From NCBI RefSeq assembly GCF_012910955.1, contig NZ_WTVQ01000043.1:1-41814 (forward strand): a stretch of 41,814 nucleotides of DNA. Reading direction: 5' to 3'. The stretch is from Aromatoleum diolicum (GTDB lineage: Bacteria > Pseudomonadota > Gammaproteobacteria > Burkholderiales > Rhodocyclaceae). A model generated the notes under the pieces. That model had not been told where the DNA came from. It saw only the letters and a program-made list of their open reading frames with translations, and searched no databases. Within the stretch, counting starts at the first letter, position 1, and each line of letters begins with the position of its first letter. Below, piece by piece: positions 16,479-29,210 of this stretch. The position numbers and the translations under genes were made by a program.

Positions 16479-17096
16479 ATGAAGCTCTACCATTTCCCGG
16501 CTTCGCCGAACTCGCGTCGGGTGCAGCTGACCGCGGCGTATTTGGGCATCGCGTTCGACGAGCAGCAGGTCGTCGACATCACGAAGGGCGAGCAGAAAAC
16601 GCCCGAATACCTCGCATTGAATCCGAACGGATTCACGCCGACGCTGGTGGACGGCGATCTGGTGCTGTGGGAGTCGCGCGCGATCGCGCAGTACCTGGCG
16701 TCGAAGAAGCCGGAGGCGGGCCTGCTTGGCCGTAACGAGACTGAGCGTGCGGACATTGCGCGCTGGCAGTGCTGGGACGTCGGGCACCTGATGCCGAACA
16801 TGTTTACCTTGGTGTGGGAAGTGCTGGTGAAGGCGATGCTGAAGCTCGGGCCGCCCGATCAGCCGGCGGTCGACCGTGCCTACGAGCAGGTGAGCCGTTT
16901 TCTGCAAGTGCTCGATACGAGCCTTAAGGGGAAGAAGTTCTTGGTCGGCGAGACGTTGACACTCGCGGACCTGACAGTCGCGGCGTCGTTTACCTATACC
17001 GAGGCGCTGAAGCTGCCGGTCGGCGATTTCCCGCAGATGAAGGACTGGTTCGGACGGATGCAGGCGCTGGAGGCGTGGAAGAAGACGCAGCCGTGA
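16479..17096 (+). CDS. Glutathione S-transferase family protein
   Basis: The 205-residue protein has a thioredoxin-fold N-domain (about 1-80) starting MKLYHFPASPNSRRVQLTAA, with the glutathione-binding LNPNGFTPTLVDGD and ESRAIAQYL. A helical C-domain (about 90-200) contains FLVGETLTLADLTVAASF. It conjugates glutathione to electrophiles or acts in redox repair; the substrate cannot be told. A strong AAGGAGGT lies upstream. It stands alone, convergent with the VOC gene. Confidence 0.9.
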   Translation: MKLYHFPASPNSRRVQLTAAYLGIAFDEQQVVDITKGEQKTPEYLALNPNGFTPTLVDGDLVLWESRAIAQYLASKKPEAGLLGRNETERADIARWQCWDVGHLMPNMFTLVWEVLVKAMLKLGPPDQPAVDRAYEQVSRFLQVLDTSLKGKKFLVGETLTLADLTVAASFTYTEALKLPVGDFPQMKDWFGRMQALEAWKKTQP

Positions 17097-17102
17097 GTCC
17101 GC

Positions 17103-17528
17103 TCAGCGATTCTCCGCAGGGATCGCCGAGGACGTCGATTCATAGAGTTCGAGCGGCAGGTCGTCCGGGTCGGCGAAGAAGGTGAAGCGGCGCCCGGTGA
17201 GTTCGTCGAGGCGGATGGGCTCGACGACGACGCCACGTTTCGCCAGTTGGCGCACGCTGGCGTCGAGATCGGCGACAGCGAAGGCGAGGTGGCGCAGGCC
17301 GCAGGCCTCGGGGCGGGAGGGGCGCGCCGGCGGCTCGGGAAAGGAGAAAAGCTCGATCTGGCCGCCGTCGGGTAGCGCGAGGTCGAGCTTGTACGAGCGG
17401 CGCTCGGCGCGATACGTCTCCGCGATCACGCGCAGCCCGAGCACTTCGCAGTAGAAGTCCTTCGAGCGCGCGTAGTCGGAACAGATGATCGCGACGTGAT
17501 GGAAGCGTGCGAGCCCGACGCCGTTCAT
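17103..17528 (-). CDS. VOC family protein, YaeR/GloA2-type
   Basis: The 141-residue vicinal-oxygen-chelate protein has two beta-alpha-beta-beta-beta modules. Probable metal ligands are visible: His in FHHVAIICSD, Glu in IELFSF, His in LRHLAFAV and Glu in LELYES. The PPARPSRPEACGLRHLAFAV and TGRRFTFFADPD stretches match the YaeR/GloA2 group, related to glyoxalase I but of uncertain substrate. The ATG at 17528 overlaps the upstream SemiSWEET stop (ATGA). A longer frame to 17657 lies inside that gene. Confidence 0.88.
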   Translation of the reverse strand: MNGVGLARFHHVAIICSDYARSKDFYCEVLGLRVIAETYRAERRSYKLDLALPDGGQIELFSFPEPPARPSRPEACGLRHLAFAVADLDASVRQLAKRGVVVEPIRLDELTGRRFTFFADPDDLPLELYESTSSAIPAENR

Positions 17529-17803
17529 TTGCGTTGCCCCCGGCGTTCCCGGTCGTAACGGATCTTCATGACGAGGATGCTGAGCGCGAAGAACAAGGTG
17601 ACGACGTTCGCGAGCAGCACCGGCCATGATCCGACCAGCACGCCGTAGGCGAGCCACAGCGCGACGCCGGTCGAAAACACGGAGTACATCCCCAGCGAGA
17701 TTGCGCGGGCGTCGCGCGTGCGCCAGATATGCAGCGCCTGCGGCACGAAGGAAGCCGTGGTGAGGAGGGCGGCGAGGTAGCCGATGGCGTCGGTCGGGTT
17801 CAT
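17525..17803 (-). CDS. SemiSWEET-type sugar transporter (PQ-loop/MtN3)
   Basis: This 92-residue membrane protein has three transmembrane helices (about 5-27, 36-58, 62-82). The PQ motif is in helix 1 (ASFVPQALHIWRTRDA) and the conserved Asn in helix 3 (LANVVTLFF). SemiSWEETs dimerise and pass mono- or disaccharides down their gradient. The start is taken as ATG 17803; TTG at 17809 adds two residues. It lies 29 bases after the ppc stop and overlaps the VOC gene, so ppc, this gene and the VOC gene may be co-transcribed. Confidence 0.85.
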   Translation of the reverse strand: MNPTDAIGYLAALLTTASFVPQALHIWRTRDARAISLGMYSVFSTGVALWLAYGVLVGSWPVLLANVVTLFFALSILVMKIRYDRERRGQRK

Positions 17804-17832
17804 GGCCAATGTGGTCGCGTGGGGCGGGCGGA

Positions 17833-20571
17833 CTATCCGCTGTTCCTCAGTCCGGCGGCGATGCCGTTGATCGACAGGTGGATGCCGCGACGGATGCGCT
17901 CGTCGTCGGCGCCGTCGCGATGGCGGCGCAGCAGTTCGATCTGGACGTGGTTGAGCGGGTCGAGGTAGGGGAAGCGGTTGCGGATCGAGCGCTTGAGCAG
18001 CGGGTTGGCGTCGAGGAGCTCGTGCTGGCCGGTGATCTTGAGCAGCGCGGCGACGGTCGCTTCGTGCTCTGCGCGGATGCGCGGGAAGATCGCGTCGCGT
18101 AGCGCGGCGTCGCGCACGAGGCCGGCGTAGCGGCTGGCGATGGCGATGTCGCTCTTCGCGAGCACCATGTCCATGTTCGACAGCAGGGTCGCGAAGAACG
18201 GCCAGTCACGGTGCATCGCCTGCAGGCGGTCGAGGCCGGCGGCGGCGTGGCGTTCCAAGTAGGCCGCGATGGCCGAACCGAAGCCGTACCAGCCGGGAAG
18301 CATCAGGCGGCATTGCGACCAGCTGAACACCCAGGGGATTGCACGCAGGTCCTCGATTGCGGTGTTCTTTTTGCGCGAGGCAGGACGCGAGCCGATGTTG
18401 AGCTGGGCGATCTCGTCGACGATCGTCGATTCGCGGAAGTACTGCTCGAAGTCGTCCGTTTCATAGACCAGCGAGCGGTAGGCGCGGAAGGCCGATTCGG
18501 AGAGTTCGTCCATTGCGGCGAGGAAGTCGGGGCGCGGGGCCGCCTCTCCACCAGAGAGCAGGCTCGCTTCGAGCGTCGCTGCGACCAGCACTTCGAGGTT
18601 GCGCCGGCCGACTTCGGGGTTTCCATACTTCGCGCCGATGACTTCGCCCTGTTCGGTGAGGCGGATCTGGCCCTGCACCGCGCCACCGGGTTGCGCGAGA
18701 ATGGCCTGATAGCTCGGGCCGCCGCCGCGTCCGACGGAGCCGCCGCGGCCGTGGAAGAGGCGCAGGCGCACGCCCTGGCGGTGGAAGACGTCGACGAGCG
18801 CGATCTCGGCCTTGTAGAGTTCCCAGCCGGAGGTGAGGAAGCCGCCGTCCTTGTTCGAGTCGGAGTAGCCGAGCATGACTTCCTGCGTCCGGTCACGCGA
18901 GGCGAGCAGTCGCTGCCACGCGGGCAGGGCCAGGAGGCGGTCCATCACCGGTCCGCTTGCCTGCAGGTCGGCGATGGTTTCGAACAGCGGGATCACGTTC
19001 ACCGCGAGCGTGCCGGCGCGCGGGTCGAGGAGGCCCGCTTCCTTGAGCAGGACGGCGAGTTCGAGCATGTCGGAGACGCCGTCGGCCTTCGAGATGATGC
19101 AGTTCGGCACTGACGCGACACCATAGCGGCGATGGGCTTCGCGCGCCATGCGGAAGATTGCGAGTTCCGAGGCGGTCTCATCCGTGTAGGCGTAATGCGG
19201 GGAGTTGAGCGGCCGCGCGGTCGCGAGTTCCGCGAGTAGGCGCGCGATGCGGGCCGATTCGTCGAGCTTGAGGTAATCGGTGCCGGGATGCGCGACTTCA
19301 AGGAGTTCGGCGACGACGCGTTCGTGCACCTCGGCGTTCTGTCGCAGGTCGATCGGTGCGAGATGGAAGCCGAATACCGACACGGCGCGCCGGATGCTGC
19401 GGAGTCGGCCACGAGCGAGGTCGCCCGAGCCGTTGCCGACGAGCGAACGATGGACGATCGCGAGATCCTCGGCGAGATCCTGCGGACTAGCGTAGGGCCG
19501 GACCGCATCGGTCGCAGCCGATCCGCCGAGCAATGCGCGCCGTGTCGCGGCGAGGCGCGCGCGGATGCCTGCGACAGCACGGCGGTATGGCTCGTCGCTG
19601 CGATGCGGCGAGCAGTCGGGCGAGGCGTCGGCGAGGGCGAGCAGTTCGTCCGAGGCCGGAACGAGCAAGGAGGCGAGCGAGAGCTGCGAGGCGAGGATCT
19701 CGAGCTCGTCGAAGTAGTGGTCGATGACGTGCTCGCACTGCATCGCGAGGGCCTGTTCGAGCATCGGCGCGGTGACGAAGGGGTTGCCGTCGCGATCGCC
19801 GCCGATCCAGCTGCCGACCTGCAGAAATGCGGGCAATTCGTGATTCGCGAGATAGACATCGCGCGCGGCGAGCTCGTCCTCGATGCTCGCATACAGGCGC
19901 GGCACTTCGCGCAGGAAGGTGGTCTCGTGATAGCCGAGGCCGTTCGTGACTTCGTCGACGACCGACAATTTCGCCGGCCGCAGCATCCGCGTCTGCCACA
20001 ACGTCAGCACGCCGCGGCGCAGCGCATCGTCGTTCTCGCGGCGCTCTTCGGGCGTGAGCGTCATGCGGTCGCGCTGGTCGAGCAGGCGGGCGATCGCCGT
20101 CTGGCAGTTGAGGATGCTCTTGCGCTGCACTTCGGTAGGGTGCGCGGTGAGTACCGGTACGACCTGCGCGGTGGCGAAGAAGTCCGCAAGCGCGGCGGCG
20201 TCGAGGCCGGCGTCGAATGCACGGTTCATCGCGTGCGCGAGGCTGCCTTCGCGCGGCGCGGAGCCGGCGATCAGGTGCGCGCGCGAGCGGCGGATGTGGT
20301 GCTGGTCTTCGGCAAGGTTTGCGAGATGCGAGAAATAGCTGAAGGCGCGCACGACGTGCAGGGTGTCGTCGCGCGACAGCGCATCGAGCGCGGCTTCGAG
20401 TTCGTTGCGCGCGCCGTGGTCGTCGTCGCGATGGAAGCGGATCGAATCGCGGCGGATGCGCTCGATCGCCTCGAACACATGCTCGCCCTCGCGGGCGCGC
20501 ACGGTGTCGCCGAGGAGCCGGCCGAGCAGCCGGATGTCGTCACGCAGGGCCTGGTCCTTGTCAGTGCTCAC
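17833..20571 (-). CDS. ppc: Phosphoenolpyruvate carboxylase
   Basis: Ppc (912 residues from GTG 20571) carboxylates phosphoenolpyruvate to oxaloacetate and so replenishes the TCA cycle. Catalytic landmarks are [13 protein letters not shown] (active-site His), [14 protein letters not shown] and [14 protein letters not shown]; the C-terminus ends GLRNSG, the usual R-N-T/S-G. The start is uncertain: an ATG at 20643 adds an Arg/Pro-rich 24-residue leader unlike the family and directly abuts the eno terminator, so I prefer the GTG that gives [21 protein letters not shown]. It lies at the end of the Entner-Doudoroff gene block and competes with Pyk for PEP. Confidence 0.93.
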   Translation of the reverse strand: MSTDKDQALRDDIRLLGRLLGDTVRAREGEHVFEAIERIRRDSIRFHRDDDHGARNELEAALDALSRDDTLHVVRAFSYFSHLANLAEDQHHIRRSRAHLIAGSAPREGSLAHAMNRAFDAGLDAAALADFFATAQVVPVLTAHPTEVQRKSILNCQTAIARLLDQRDRMTLTPEERRENDDALRRGVLTLWQTRMLRPAKLSVVDEVTNGLGYHETTFLREVPRLYASIEDELAARDVYLANHELPAFLQVGSWIGGDRDGNPFVTAPMLEQALAMQCEHVIDHYFDELEILASQLSLASLLVPASDELLALADASPDCSPHRSDEPYRRAVAGIRARLAATRRALLGGSAATDAVRPYASPQDLAEDLAIVHRSLVGNGSGDLARGRLRSIRRAVSVFGFHLAPIDLRQNAEVHERVVAELLEVAHPGTDYLKLDESARIARLLAELATARPLNSPHYAYTDETASELAIFRMAREAHRRYGVASVPNCIISKADGVSDMLELAVLLKEAGLLDPRAGTLAVNVIPLFETIADLQASGPVMDRLLALPAWQRLLASRDRTQEVMLGYSDSNKDGGFLTSGWELYKAEIALVDVFHRQGVRLRLFHGRGGSVGRGGGPSYQAILAQPGGAVQGQIRLTEQGEVIGAKYGNPEVGRRNLEVLVAATLEASLLSGGEAAPRPDFLAAMDELSESAFRAYRSLVYETDDFEQYFRESTIVDEIAQLNIGSRPASRKKNTAIEDLRAIPWVFSWSQCRLMLPGWYGFGSAIAAYLERHAAAGLDRLQAMHRDWPFFATLLSNMDMVLAKSDIAIASRYAGLVRDAALRDAIFPRIRAEHEATVAALLKITGQHELLDANPLLKRSIRNRFPYLDPLNHVQIELLRRHRDGADDERIRRGIHLSINGIAAGLRNSG

Positions 20572-20647
20572 ATCAGAGGTCAAAGCGGGGCTCCGGAAAG
20601 CGGAAGGCGCGCCGCGGGGAGGTCGTCCGCGCGACGCGGCCATGGGT

Positions 20648-20702
20648 GTAAAAAGAAACCGGCATCACCGCCAGGGAGTGAGCGTTGATGCGATGCCGGT
20701 TT
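20648..20702 (-). terminator. Rho-independent terminator after eno
   Basis: An 11-bp perfect stem (20656-20666 pairs with 20692-20702) with a 25-nt loop is followed on the minus strand by CTTTTT. It lies just after the eno stop (20719) and before ppc, suggesting that ppc needs its own promoter or read-through. Confidence 0.75.
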
Positions 20703-20718
20703 GGGGAGTAATCGTGGG

Positions 20719-23749
<3,031 letters not shown>

Positions 23750-23800
23750 GTCTCTTCCTTTCTCTCTTTATCTCTCTCGTTGCGGTGGGGGCCGGTGTTC

Positions 23801-25228
23801 TCAGTTAGCAACTTCGCCGGCCGGCCAGGCGAGGCGCAGCAGGTTGGTGCTGCCGGGGGTGCCGAACGGAACCCCGGCGGTGACGACCACAGCCTGCCCC
23901 GGGGCGGTGAGGCCTTCCGCGCGGCAGTGCTCGACCGCCACCTGAACCATCTCTTCGACCGCGCCGGCCTCGATCGAGCGGCGCGAGCGCACACCCCAGA
24001 CAACGCACAGGCGCCGTGCGACCGGTTGTGACGGAGTGAGGCTCAGAATCGGGGAGCGTGGCCGCTGGTGGGCGATGCGCAGAGCGGTCGCACCCGATGC
24101 GGTGAAGGCCACAGTGGCCGACACCGGCAGCGTGGCCGCGACGGCGCGGATCGCGGTGCCGATCGCGTCGGTGGTGTTGCCCTTCGGGTCGGCACCGACC
24201 GCTTCCATCAGCTGGCGCTGCAGCGGATCGGCCTCGGTGCGGGCGATGATGCGGCTCATCATCGCCAGCGCGTCGACGGGGTAGCGTCCGGATGCGGTCT
24301 CGGCGGACAACATCACCGCGTCGGCGCCGTCGAACACCGCGGTCGCGACGTCGGACGCTTCGGCACGGGTCGGTGCGGGGGCGGAGATCATCGATTCGAG
24401 CATCTGCGTCGCGACGACGACGGGCTTGCCCGCGCGACGGCACAGCCGCACGATGTGCTTCTGCAGGCCCGGCACGTCCTCGGGCGGCAGTTCCACGCCG
24501 AGATCGCCGCGCGCCACCATGATGCCGTCGGCGAGCGCGATGATCTGCTCGAGTTCGACGAGCGCCGCGGGCTTCTCGATCTTCGCCATCAGCAGGGCAC
24601 GATCGCCGATCAGTTCGCGCGCCTCGACGAGATCTTCCGGACGCTGGACGAAGGACAGTGCCACCCAGTCGATGCCCAGTTCCAGGCCGAAGGCGAGGTC
24701 GCGGCGGTCCTTGGCGGTCAGCGCCGACAGCGGCAGTGCGACATCGGGGACATTCACGCCCTTGCGGTCGGACAGGCGGCCATCGGTCAAGGCTTCCATT
24801 TCCAGCACGCCGTCGCTCTTGGCAAGCACGCGCAGGCGCATCTTGCCGTCGTCGACCAGCAGCTCATGCCCGGGACCGACCGCGGCGATGATCTCCGGGT
24901 GCGGAATGGCCACGCGGCGGGCGTCGCCGGGGGTCGGGTCGAGGTCGAAACGGATGCGATCGCCGCGCGCGAGCGTAACGCCGCCGTCGGCAAAAGTGCC
25001 GAGGCGCAGCTTCGGTCCCTGCAGGTCGATCAGCACGCCAATCGGGCGCCCGAGGCTCTCCTCCAGCGCACGGATGCGGTGGTAGACGGCACGGTGATCG
25101 TCGTGGGTACCGTGGCTGAAATTCAGGCGGAAGACATCCGCCCCGGACTCGGCGAGCGCGCGCAGCGTCTTCTCGTCAGCACTCGCGGGGCCGACAGTTG
25201 CAATGATCTTGGTGTTCTTGCCTGGCAT
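23801..25228 (-). CDS. pyk: Pyruvate kinase
   Basis: Pyk (475 residues) converts phosphoenolpyruvate and ADP to pyruvate and ATP. Landmarks are the start TKIIATVGPAS, DVFRLNFSHG, the catalytic Lys in LLMAKIEKPAAL, MVARGDLGVELP, VVATQMLESM and VMLSAETASGRYP; the C-terminal regulatory domain (about 345-470) is present. The ATG at 25228 is chosen because the family starts MPGKNTK; the frame continues far upstream only as a shadow of the neighbouring gene. It follows the epimerase gene by 8 bases, in the edd-eda operon. Confidence 0.95.
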   Translation of the reverse strand: MPGKNTKIIATVGPASADEKTLRALAESGADVFRLNFSHGTHDDHRAVYHRIRALEESLGRPIGVLIDLQGPKLRLGTFADGGVTLARGDRIRFDLDPTPGDARRVAIPHPEIIAAVGPGHELLVDDGKMRLRVLAKSDGVLEMEALTDGRLSDRKGVNVPDVALPLSALTAKDRRDLAFGLELGIDWVALSFVQRPEDLVEARELIGDRALLMAKIEKPAALVELEQIIALADGIMVARGDLGVELPPEDVPGLQKHIVRLCRRAGKPVVVATQMLESMISAPAPTRAEASDVATAVFDGADAVMLSAETASGRYPVDALAMMSRIIARTEADPLQRQLMEAVGADPKGNTTDAIGTAIRAVAATLPVSATVAFTASGATALRIAHQRPRSPILSLTPSQPVARRLCVVWGVRSRRSIEAGAVEEMVQVAVEHCRAEGLTAPGQAVVVTAGVPFGTPGSTNLLRLAWPAGEVAN

Positions 25229-25236
25229 CTGGGGTC

Positions 25237-26322
25237 TCACGCGGTCATGACCGCAAGGGGGTTGATGAAAAGGGGCACAGGATCCGACTCGGCATCGAAC
25301 TCGGCGCCGCACGCAAAACTGCGCCTCGCACCCGGCGCGAGGCGGATGGCCGACTCGCAATCCGGGCGATTGAACGCATCGGTCATCGCCTCGACCGGCT
25401 CGATCGCAATCGCGCGGCGTGCGTCGCGCGCGAGCGTGTCCGCGGTGAACACGTGGGTGAGACCGCTGCGCTGCCAGATCGTCAATTGCCGACCATTTGC
25501 GGGATCGCGCAGGCGGCTGCGGATCAGCCCGTCGGCATCGGGCGCGGCGTCCGCATAACAGCCGTCGAGCACGTCGGTACCGAGACGGCGGGGCAGGCGA
25601 AAGTCCGGCATCGACGCCTTGGCAATCGGTGCGAACGCGGCCTCGCCGGCCCGCGGGATCAGCGCGTTGTCGGTGACAATGCAACGCGTTGCCGGCACCG
25701 TCAGTTCGAGGCTCGCCAGCTCGGCATCGCCCAGACGGAAGTAGGGGTGCCAACCGGCGGCGCAGGGCGCTGCGCGGTCGCCGACATTCGTCGCCGTCAC
25801 GACGAGTGCGATGCTGCGCGCCGTAAGGCTGACGCGCACATCGAATTCCAGCGCGAACGGGTAACCGGGGAAGGCGTCGGGCCCGATCACGCCCGTGAAA
25901 AGCACGCTGGCCCCCCTCGCCACTTCCTGAATATCGGCTACCGCGAGCTCCATCCCGCGCAGAAATCCGTGGTAGATCAGCCGTTCCGCCGCAGCGACAC
26001 CGGGGAGCAGGTCGTGCTCGCGCCCGTCGAAACGGTAGCGGCCGTCCGCGATGCGGTTGGGGAAGGGCGCGAGAATGCCGTTGCGCACGCCGTTCTGGCT
26101 GGCGAGTTCCGCGGCCGAGACGTAACCATCGGTCAGCTCCACCAGCTCGTCGCCGTGGGGCACGCGCCAGTCGAGCAGGGTCGCGCCCCGAAGCGCAAAA
26201 ACGGCATAGGCGCCGCTGTACTCGTCGCGCAGTTCGACCGCTGCGATGTCGGCGAACTCCACCTTCCGCACACGGAACGGATTCGCAACAACGCTCGCGA
26301 CGGTCGCGGGCAGGGCAGTCAT
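25237..26322 (-). CDS. Aldose 1-epimerase (mutarotase) family protein
   Basis: The 361-residue protein has the galactose-mutarotase-like beta-sandwich fold. Conserved residues are the Arg in [15 protein letters not shown], His in YHGFLRG, the catalytic His in [10 protein letters not shown] and the Glu in [14 protein letters not shown]. It should interconvert alpha and beta anomers of a hexose, or of a hexose phosphate, before zwf or kinase steps; which one is unclear. Its ATG overlaps the eda stop (ATGA) and pyk follows closely, so it belongs to the Entner-Doudoroff operon. It has no signal peptide, so it is cytoplasmic. Confidence 0.88.
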   Translation of the reverse strand: MTALPATVASVVANPFRVRKVEFADIAAVELRDEYSGAYAVFALRGATLLDWRVPHGDELVELTDGYVSAAELASQNGVRNGILAPFPNRIADGRYRFDGREHDLLPGVAAAERLIYHGFLRGMELAVADIQEVARGASVLFTGVIGPDAFPGYPFALEFDVRVSLTARSIALVVTATNVGDRAAPCAAGWHPYFRLGDAELASLELTVPATRCIVTDNALIPRAGEAAFAPIAKASMPDFRLPRRLGTDVLDGCYADAAPDADGLIRSRLRDPANGRQLTIWQRSGLTHVFTADTLARDARRAIAIEPVEAMTDAFNRPDCESAIRLAPGARRSFACGAEFDAESDPVPLFINPLAVMTA

Positions 26323-26957
26323 CTTGCGGAATCCGCCAGGCGCAGTGCGGCGGCCGCACGCGCGAGTTCGGTGATCGCTGCCCAGTCGCCGGCACGTACG
26401 CGATCGGCTGGCGTGAGCCACGAGCCGCCGACGCAGGCCACGTTCGGCAGCGCGAGGAAACCCGGCGCGCTCGCCGCATCGATGCCGCCAGTCGGGCAGA
26501 AGCGCAGCTGCGGGAAGGGGCCGCCCAGCGCCTTGAGCATGCCGATACCGCCGGCCTGCGCTGCGGGGAAGAGCTTCATCGCGGTATAGCCGGCTGCCAG
26601 TGCGTTGATCACGTCGGTGGGCGTCATCACGCCGGGCAGCAGCGGGATCGCCGATTCGCGTCCGGCGCGCAGCAGTTCCGCCGAGGCTCCCGGGCTGACA
26701 GCGAAGCTCGCGCCGGCTTCCGCCGCGGCGGCGAGATCCGCCGGGGTCACGACCGTCCCGGCGCCGACGATCGCGTCGGGCACTTCGGCGGCGATCGCAC
26801 GGATGCTGTCGAGCGCCGCGGCGGTGCGCAGCGTCACCTCCAGTACGCGGATGCCGCCGGCAACCAGCGCGCGGGCCAGCGGCACGGCGTCGGCGACCTT
26901 GTCGAGCACGATCACCGGCATCACCGGGCTGGCGCCGAGCAGGGTTGAAATGTCCAT
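26319..26957 (-). CDS. eda: 2-keto-3-deoxy-6-phosphogluconate (KDPG) aldolase
   Basis: Eda (212 residues) splits KDPG into pyruvate and glyceraldehyde-3-phosphate, the defining cleavage of the Entner-Doudoroff pathway. The TIM-barrel class I aldolase shows Glu40 and Arg44 in [23 protein letters not shown], the Schiff-base Lys128 in AMKLFPA, and the phosphate-binding FCPTGGID and VGGSW. GGAG lies nine bases before the ATG. It follows edd by 21 bases and overlaps the epimerase gene by four. Confidence 0.96.
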   Translation of the reverse strand: MDISTLLGASPVMPVIVLDKVADAVPLARALVAGGIRVLEVTLRTAAALDSIRAIAAEVPDAIVGAGTVVTPADLAAAAEAGASFAVSPGASAELLRAGRESAIPLLPGVMTPTDVINALAAGYTAMKLFPAAQAGGIGMLKALGGPFPQLRFCPTGGIDAASAPGFLALPNVACVGGSWLTPADRVRAGDWAAITELARAAAALRLADSAR

Positions 26958-26978
26958 TTATTCTGTCTCCGTGTGGGC

Positions 26979-28826
26979 TCAGGCCGTTTGCAGCGGGCCT
27001 GGCAGGGTCGAGCCGAAGGTGCTGGCGCCCTGTTCGGCGCCAGCGGCATTGGCGCGGGCATTGAGAAAGAGTTCGCGACCGACACCGTGCTGGTTCGCTT
27101 CCATGTCGGCGGTGGCGGGCTCGCGGGCCGCCCATTCGCCGGCATCGACGAGCACGTCGAGCACGCCGGCGTCGGCATCGAGGCGGATCATGTCGCCGTC
27201 GCGGACGCGGGCCAGCGGGCCGCCGGCGAGGCATTCGGGCGTCACGTGGATCGCCGCCGGAACCTTGCCCGAGGCCCCCGACATGCGGCCATCGGTCACG
27301 AGCGCAACGCGATAGCCCTGGTTCTGCAGCACCGTGAGAGCCGGCGTGAGCTTGTGCAGTTCGGGCATGCCGTTGGCGCGCGGGCCCTGGAAGCGGACCA
27401 CGGCGACGAAATCGCGCGTCAATTCGCCGCGGCCGAAGGCGGCCAGCAGCGCATCCTGATGGTCGAAGACGATGGCTGGCGCTTCGACAATGCGGTGCTC
27501 GGGTTTCACGGCGGACACCTTGATCACGGCGCGGCCCAGCTTACCCTTCAGCAGCTTCAGCCCGCCATCGGCGCTGAACGGGTCGGCAGCGGGCCTCAGC
27601 ACCGTCGCATCGAAACTGGCGCTCGCGGCCGGGCGCCAGGCGGCGCGCTCGCCGTCGAGCCAGGGCTCCTCGGCATAGCGAGCAAGCCCTTCGCCCATCA
27701 CCGTCGTAACGTCGTCGTGCAGCAGGCCCGCGCCGATCAGCTCGCGGATCAGGAAGCCCATGCCGCCAGCCGCGTGGAAATGGTTCACGTCGGCACTGCC
27801 GTTCGGGTAAATGCGCGTCAGCAGCGGCACGGCCGCGGATAGCTCGGCGAAGTCGTTCCAGTCGATATGGATGCCCGCGGCGGCGGCGATGGCCACGAGG
27901 TGAATGGTGTGGTTGGTCGAGCCACCGGTGGCGAGCAGGCCGACGATGGCATTGGCGATGGTGCGCTCGTCAACGACCCGGGAGATCGGGATGTACTCGT
28001 TGCCGAGGCGAGTGATCGCGGCCAGGCGCTGGGCGGCGGCGCGGGTCAGGGCGTCGCGCAGCGGCGTGCCGGGATTCACGAAGGCCGCGCCCGGCAGGTG
28101 CAGGCCCATCACTTCCATCAGCATCTGGTTGCTGTTCGCGGTGCCGTAGAAAGTGCAGGTACCCGGGCCGTGGTAGGCGGCCATCTCGGCCTCCAGCAAT
28201 TCCTCACGCGTGGCCAGGCCTTGGGCAAACTGCTGGCGTACGCGAGCCTTGTCGTCATTGGCGAGGCCGCTGGTCATCGGGCCGGCGGGGACGAAGATCG
28301 TCGGCAAATGGCCGAACTGCAGTGCGCCGATCAGCAGGCCCGGCACGATCTTGTCGCATACCCCGAGACACAGCGTGCCGTCGAAGACGTTGTGCGACAA
28401 CGCGACCGCCGTAGACATTGCGATCACGTCACGGGAAAACAGCGACAGCTCCATGCCGGCCTCGCCCTGGGTGACGCCGTCGCACATCGCCGGCACGCCG
28501 CCGGCAAACTGGGCGACGGCCCCGGCGCTGCGCGCCGCCTCCTTGATGAGGGCGGGCATGCGTTCGAAGGGCTGGTGGGCCGAGAGCATGTCGTTGTAAG
28601 CCGATACGATTCCGAGGTTCGGCAGGCGTGCCTGGCGCAGCACCAGTTTCTCGTTGGGCGCGAAGGCGGCATAGGCATGGGCCTGGTTGGCGCAGGAAAC
28701 GTGGGTGCGCGCGGTGCCTGCGGCCCGGGCAGCGGCTTCCATCCGGGCGAGATAGGCGGCGCGGGACGCCGCGCTGCGGGCACGGATGCGGTCAGTGACA
28801 CGGGCGAGGACGGCGTTGGCGGTCAT
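26979..28826 (-). CDS. edd: 6-Phosphogluconate dehydratase
   Basis: Edd (615 residues) dehydrates 6-phosphogluconate to KDPG using a 4Fe-4S cluster. Cys residues likely to bind it occur in the [23 protein letters not shown] and [14 protein letters not shown] regions; the IlvD/Edd signature [20 protein letters not shown] is near 510-540. The length is normal for Edd (about 600-610). AAGGAGG lies six bases before the ATG. It is the first gene of the minus-strand operon edd-eda-epimerase-pyk-gapN and is divergent from zwf across a region with two candidate HexR sites. Confidence 0.96.
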   Translation of the reverse strand: MTANAVLARVTDRIRARSAASRAAYLARMEAAARAAGTARTHVSCANQAHAYAAFAPNEKLVLRQARLPNLGIVSAYNDMLSAHQPFERMPALIKEAARSAGAVAQFAGGVPAMCDGVTQGEAGMELSLFSRDVIAMSTAVALSHNVFDGTLCLGVCDKIVPGLLIGALQFGHLPTIFVPAGPMTSGLANDDKARVRQQFAQGLATREELLEAEMAAYHGPGTCTFYGTANSNQMLMEVMGLHLPGAAFVNPGTPLRDALTRAAAQRLAAITRLGNEYIPISRVVDERTIANAIVGLLATGGSTNHTIHLVAIAAAAGIHIDWNDFAELSAAVPLLTRIYPNGSADVNHFHAAGGMGFLIRELIGAGLLHDDVTTVMGEGLARYAEEPWLDGERAAWRPAASASFDATVLRPAADPFSADGGLKLLKGKLGRAVIKVSAVKPEHRIVEAPAIVFDHQDALLAAFGRGELTRDFVAVVRFQGPRANGMPELHKLTPALTVLQNQGYRVALVTDGRMSGASGKVPAAIHVTPECLAGGPLARVRDGDMIRLDADAGVLDVLVDAGEWAAREPATADMEANQHGVGRELFLNARANAAGAEQGASTFGSTLPGPLQTA

Positions 28827-28902
28827 GGAGCCTCCTTGTGTGGCGGGGGAGTCGCCCTCCTGACTTTAATTGAGTCTGTTTGGCGACTTGCTTTTGCACA
28901 AG

Positions 28903-28917
28903 TGTAGAATTGCTACA
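28903..28917. promoter_or_regulatory. Candidate HexR operator, edd side
   Basis: TGTAGAATTGCTACA is a 15-base dyad with 5-base arms. It resembles the proteobacterial HexR consensus, roughly TGTARTTWAATTACA. The hexR gene is in this window, 2.6 kb away. Confidence 0.6.
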
Positions 28918-28930
28918 TGGCAAATTGCAA
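28903..28930 (-). promoter_or_regulatory. Candidate edd promoter
   Basis: On the minus strand TTGCAA (28930-28925), a 16-base spacer and TCTACA (28908-28903) lie 77 bases upstream of the edd ATG. The -10 lies inside the HexR-like operator, so binding would block it. The -10 matches the consensus only moderately. Confidence 0.4.
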
Positions 28931-29094
28931 GTCCATTTTCGAAAAACTTCATGACCCGTCTCCTGTCCCGTGTCGACGCAGGGTGGCAACAGGTGCTTAC
29001 ACTTCGCTGTTACACCGACTATACATAAGGGCCTGGCGGATTTGACGGGAGATGTAGCGAAGTATCAGCAAGGCACAGCGGGCTTATCGTGAAA

Positions 29095-29109
29095 TGTTGA
29101 CTTTCTACA
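29095..29109. promoter_or_regulatory. Candidate HexR operator, zwf side
   Basis: TGTTGACTTTCTACA has one mismatch in the left arm and a perfect right arm relative to the edd-side site. It covers the -35 of the zwf promoter, a normal position for a repressor. Confidence 0.55.
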
Positions 29110-29125
29110 AACAAGCGTCTCTAAT
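29097..29125 (+). promoter_or_regulatory. Candidate sigma-70 promoter of zwf operon
   Basis: TTGACT (29097-29102), an exact 17-base spacer and TCTAAT (29120-29125) give one mismatch in each hexamer. Transcription would start near 29132, about 80 bases before the zwf GTG. Confidence 0.65.
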
Positions 29126-29210
29126 TTGATGTACATTTACTACCGATCCACTGCGAGCCTGATTTTCCGGGCAAGCGGCTGAATGACCCAAACCCGAACG
29201 AGGCAACAAA

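Larger units (their letters stand above)
28827..29210. promoter_or_regulatory. Divergent edd/zwf control region
   Basis: This 384-base gap holds no gene that I can support. It contains two 15-base HexR-like sites, a zwf promoter, a plausible edd promoter and a pair of TTACAC direct repeats (28997-29002 and 29010-29015) next to TATACAT (29020-29026). It is clearly richer in AT than the surrounding genes. Confidence 0.8.

Noticed and set aside
23801-26479. Possible fusion of pyk with an upstream 400-residue region
   Set aside because: The upstream codons are another frame of the epimerase gene; pyruvate kinase similarity begins exactly at the ATG at 25228 next to a normal gene junction.
28917-29045. 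Small plus-strand open frame (about 42 codons) in the edd-zwf gap
   Set aside because: No ribosome-binding site, overlaps the operator, and shows no family resemblance.
29130-29144. Third HexR-like sequence TGTACATTTACTACC
   Set aside because: Arms are not complementary and it would lie at the transcription start; too weak to list as a site.
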